From NCBI GenBank assembly GCA_015232735.1, contig JADFZC010000024.1:1-15590 (forward strand): a stretch of 15,590 bases of DNA. The letters run 5' to 3'. Shown here in pieces: positions 14,228 to 15,590 of the stretch (the first letter of the stretch is position 1; every line of letters starts with the position of its first letter). A program made the position numbers and the translations under genes. The DNA comes from Oligoflexales bacterium (lineage in GTDB: Bacteria > Bdellovibrionota > Oligoflexia > Oligoflexales > Oligoflexaceae). The notes below the pieces were generated by a model. The model was not told the origin of the DNA and ran no database searches. It worked only from the letters and a program-made list of their open reading frames with translations.

Positions 14228-15274
14228 GTGGGTTATTGGTCCAGCTGGGAATATCAGCCTTATGTTTCTGTTGCCGAGAAACGGCGCAAGGGTCTTAAGT
14301 TTGTCGAAAAAAAATTCAAAAATAAAACCGATGTGCTGCCCATAGCCATATCCGGACGCAAGATCGCACGGACATTCTGGGGAGAGGCCTGGTGTGAGAA
14401 CCTTGAGCGTTACAGTGATTATGAGAACCGCCTGCCTCGCGGGCGTACTTATGTTCGAAACGGTTCTGTGATTCATTTGAATATTAAAAATGGCTCTATT
14501 GAATCTTATGTCAGCGGTTCAGAGGTCTATCATATAAATATCACTATCAATCCTTTGTCTAAAGAGAGGTGGAATCTCGTCAAAAAAAGATGTTCAGGCA
14601 GGATCGGATCAGTGTTGGAACTTCTGACCGGAAAGATCGATAGAGGCGTTATGGAGATAATCACAGCCAAGGATGGAGGTCTTTTTCCGAGTCCTAAAGA
14701 GATTAAGCTATCCTGTTCATGTCCTGATTCGGCATATATGTGCAAGCATGTTGCAGCAACCCTCTATGGTGTCGCGGCCAGGCTGGATGAAAAGCCGGAG
14801 CTCTTTTTCACACTCAGGAATGTAGATCACAGGGAACTGCTGTCCGAGGCAACCAGGGCCATCTCTGCAACGAGTAATGAAAGTCTGGATAACGATCAGC
14901 TTACGGATCTTTTTGGTATCGATATTCAGGGGAATTCTTCGGAGAAAAATAATGTTTTGACTGCTCAGCCATGTGGTAAAACAATCCCAATAAGAAAAAA
15001 GGTAACGTCAGGAAAGAAGATGCTGGGAGAGACAGGAAAAAGGCTTTCGACGAAAAAGACGATGATAGAAAAAGCTACAAATACTGTTGCCAAACCAAAA
15101 AAGCCATCGATTTCATCCCGGAATACCGAGGAACCCTTGGAAGCCGTCAAGAAAAAAATTGGCAAATCGACCAGTTCCATAAAAAAGAAAAAGGTCGTTA
15201 GAGGAGCCGCTTCTGTCAAGGTGCAGGCAAAGAAAAAGAGGGCTAAAAAAAAGAAAGTGAGTAAAAAAAGATAG
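14228..15274 (+). CDS. SWIM zinc-finger protein with lysine-rich tail (348 aa)
   Basis: Partner of the SNF2 helicase. The GTG at 14228 is chosen because AAGGGAGGA ends three bases before it and the family-like sequence (GYWSSWEYQPYVSVAEKRR) begins there; the longer frame from GTG 14186 adds 14 unlikely residues. The SWIM finger is C163-x-C165-x6-C172-x-H174 (CSC...MCKH), which binds zinc and probably nucleic acid or protein. An N-terminal WGEAWC region is typical of these helicase-linked SWIM proteins. From about residue 255 to the end there is a Lys/Ser/Thr/Ala-rich, low-complexity tail like histone H1 or bacterial AlgP/HU-tail proteins, likely to bind DNA non-specifically. Probably the same operon as the helicase. 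Confidence 0.9.
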   Translation: MGYWSSWEYQPYVSVAEKRRKGLKFVEKKFKNKTDVLPIAISGRKIARTFWGEAWCENLERYSDYENRLPRGRTYVRNGSVIHLNIKNGSIESYVSGSEVYHINITINPLSKERWNLVKKRCSGRIGSVLELLTGKIDRGVMEIITAKDGGLFPSPKEIKLSCSCPDSAYMCKHVAATLYGVAARLDEKPELFFTLRNVDHRELLSEATRAISATSNESLDNDQLTDLFGIDIQGNSSEKNNVLTAQPCGKTIPIRKKVTSGKKMLGETGKRLSTKKTMIEKATNTVAKPKKPSISSRNTEEPLEAVKKKIGKSTSSIKKKKVVRGAASVKVQAKKKRAKKKKVSKKR

Positions 15275-15535
15275 ACTGCAAATTTTTGCTAAACGAAAGC
15301 AAATCATGACCTGCCCCCTACACTTATACCAACTACACGGTTAGGATTCGTAAATCAACAAAACCAAAGGACATGATGTCCCACCACATTTCTCTTCTCA
15401 AGCCTAACTCCCAAAAATCCGATAACAACTATGTCATTTGCGTGGAGCCAAAATCCGAACTTTTTAGTTTTTTTTAACTTCCCCGATATTGACAAATATT
15501 TCAATTTCTTGTAAGATTTTAAAGTGTTATACTTA

Positions 15536-15582
15536 CGGCCTGTCACGCCGGAGGCCGCGGGTTCAAGTCCCGTCGCTCCCGC
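15536..15582 (+). other. 3' fragment of tRNA-Asp(GTC): integration (att) scar
   Basis: The sequence begins in the anticodon stem (CGGC), continues through loop CTGTCAC (anticodon GTC at 15542-15544), stem GCCGG, variable loop, T-arm GCGGG-TTCAAGT-CCCGT (15557-15573), acceptor strand CGCTCCC (15574-15580) and G73 at 15581. The D-arm and the acceptor partner GGGAGCG are absent upstream, where unrelated AT-rich DNA lies, and the first stem base (A15535) no longer pairs. CCA is not encoded. This is the duplicated 3' end left by an integrase that uses tRNA-Asp. Upstream, 15275-15535 holds no gene. Confidence 0.75.
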
Positions 15583-15590
15583 TCTAAAAA

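Noticed and set aside
13640..14476. 278-aa open frame on the minus strand
   Set aside because: Antisense to the conserved helicase C-terminal motifs and the start of the SWIM gene; no recognisable domain.
15355..15546. 63-aa minus-strand frame at the right edge
   Set aside because: It runs antisense into the tRNA-Asp fragment and has no ribosome binding site or protein-like composition.
15500..15582. Complete tRNA-Asp gene
   Set aside because: The 5' acceptor strand GGGAGCG and the D-arm are absent in the 30 bases where they should be.
1..15590. CRISPR array or complete insertion sequence
   Set aside because: No regularly spaced repeats and no transposase or integrase gene found on either strand.

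Overview
The window looks like accessory DNA (a genomic island or a mosaic of cargo) from a Gram-negative bacterium, probably in the Desulfobacterota / former Deltaproteobacteria. That placement is inference. It rests on a sigma-54-type promoter, a B12-dependent radical SAM enzyme of the RiPP-maturation type, a long hybrid histidine kinase and an SNF2/SWIM gene pair. No ribosomal or other housekeeping gene is present to fix the taxonomy.

Left part (1-5260): a very large membrane hybrid histidine kinase, cut by the left edge of the window, with two C-terminal receiver domains and a second orphan H-box. Two unrecognised minus-strand genes follow, the first apparently preceded by a 29-codon ORF coupled to it. 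Then comes about 0.75 kb without a convincing gene but rich in inverted repeats.

Centre (5265-9390): the most interesting part. A palindrome array and a sigma-54 -24/-12 promoter precede a small signal-peptide-bearing protein of 89 aa. A hairpin follows, then three tightly packed genes: a B12-binding radical SAM enzyme with an unusual CX7CX2C cluster motif, a second radical SAM enzyme with a cysteine-rich SPASM-like tail, and a GNAT acetyltransferase. I read this as a peptide-modification (RiPP-like) operon whose substrate is the small secreted protein. It ends flush against the 3' remnant of a DUF4143-type ATPase gene.

Right part (9400-15590): a minus-strand hipBA toxin-antitoxin pair with three copies of a GTTCA-N6-TGAAC operator upstream, then a plus-strand SNF2-family helicase and a SWIM zinc-finger protein with a histone-H1-like lysine tail. 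This half is visibly less AT-rich than the left half. At the right edge lies the 3' portion of a tRNA-Asp gene, starting in the anticodon stem, with no matching 5' half upstream. This is the typical scar (att site) of an element integrated into tRNA-Asp. Its orientation predicts that the element extends leftwards through this window and that the intact tRNA-Asp and the integrase lie further left.

The genes form four functional units: signalling kinase, peptide-modification operon, toxin-antitoxin, and helicase/SWIM pair. Nothing in the sequence shows that these units depend on each other, beyond a possible regulatory link to the sigma-54 promoter, whose activator is not in the window.
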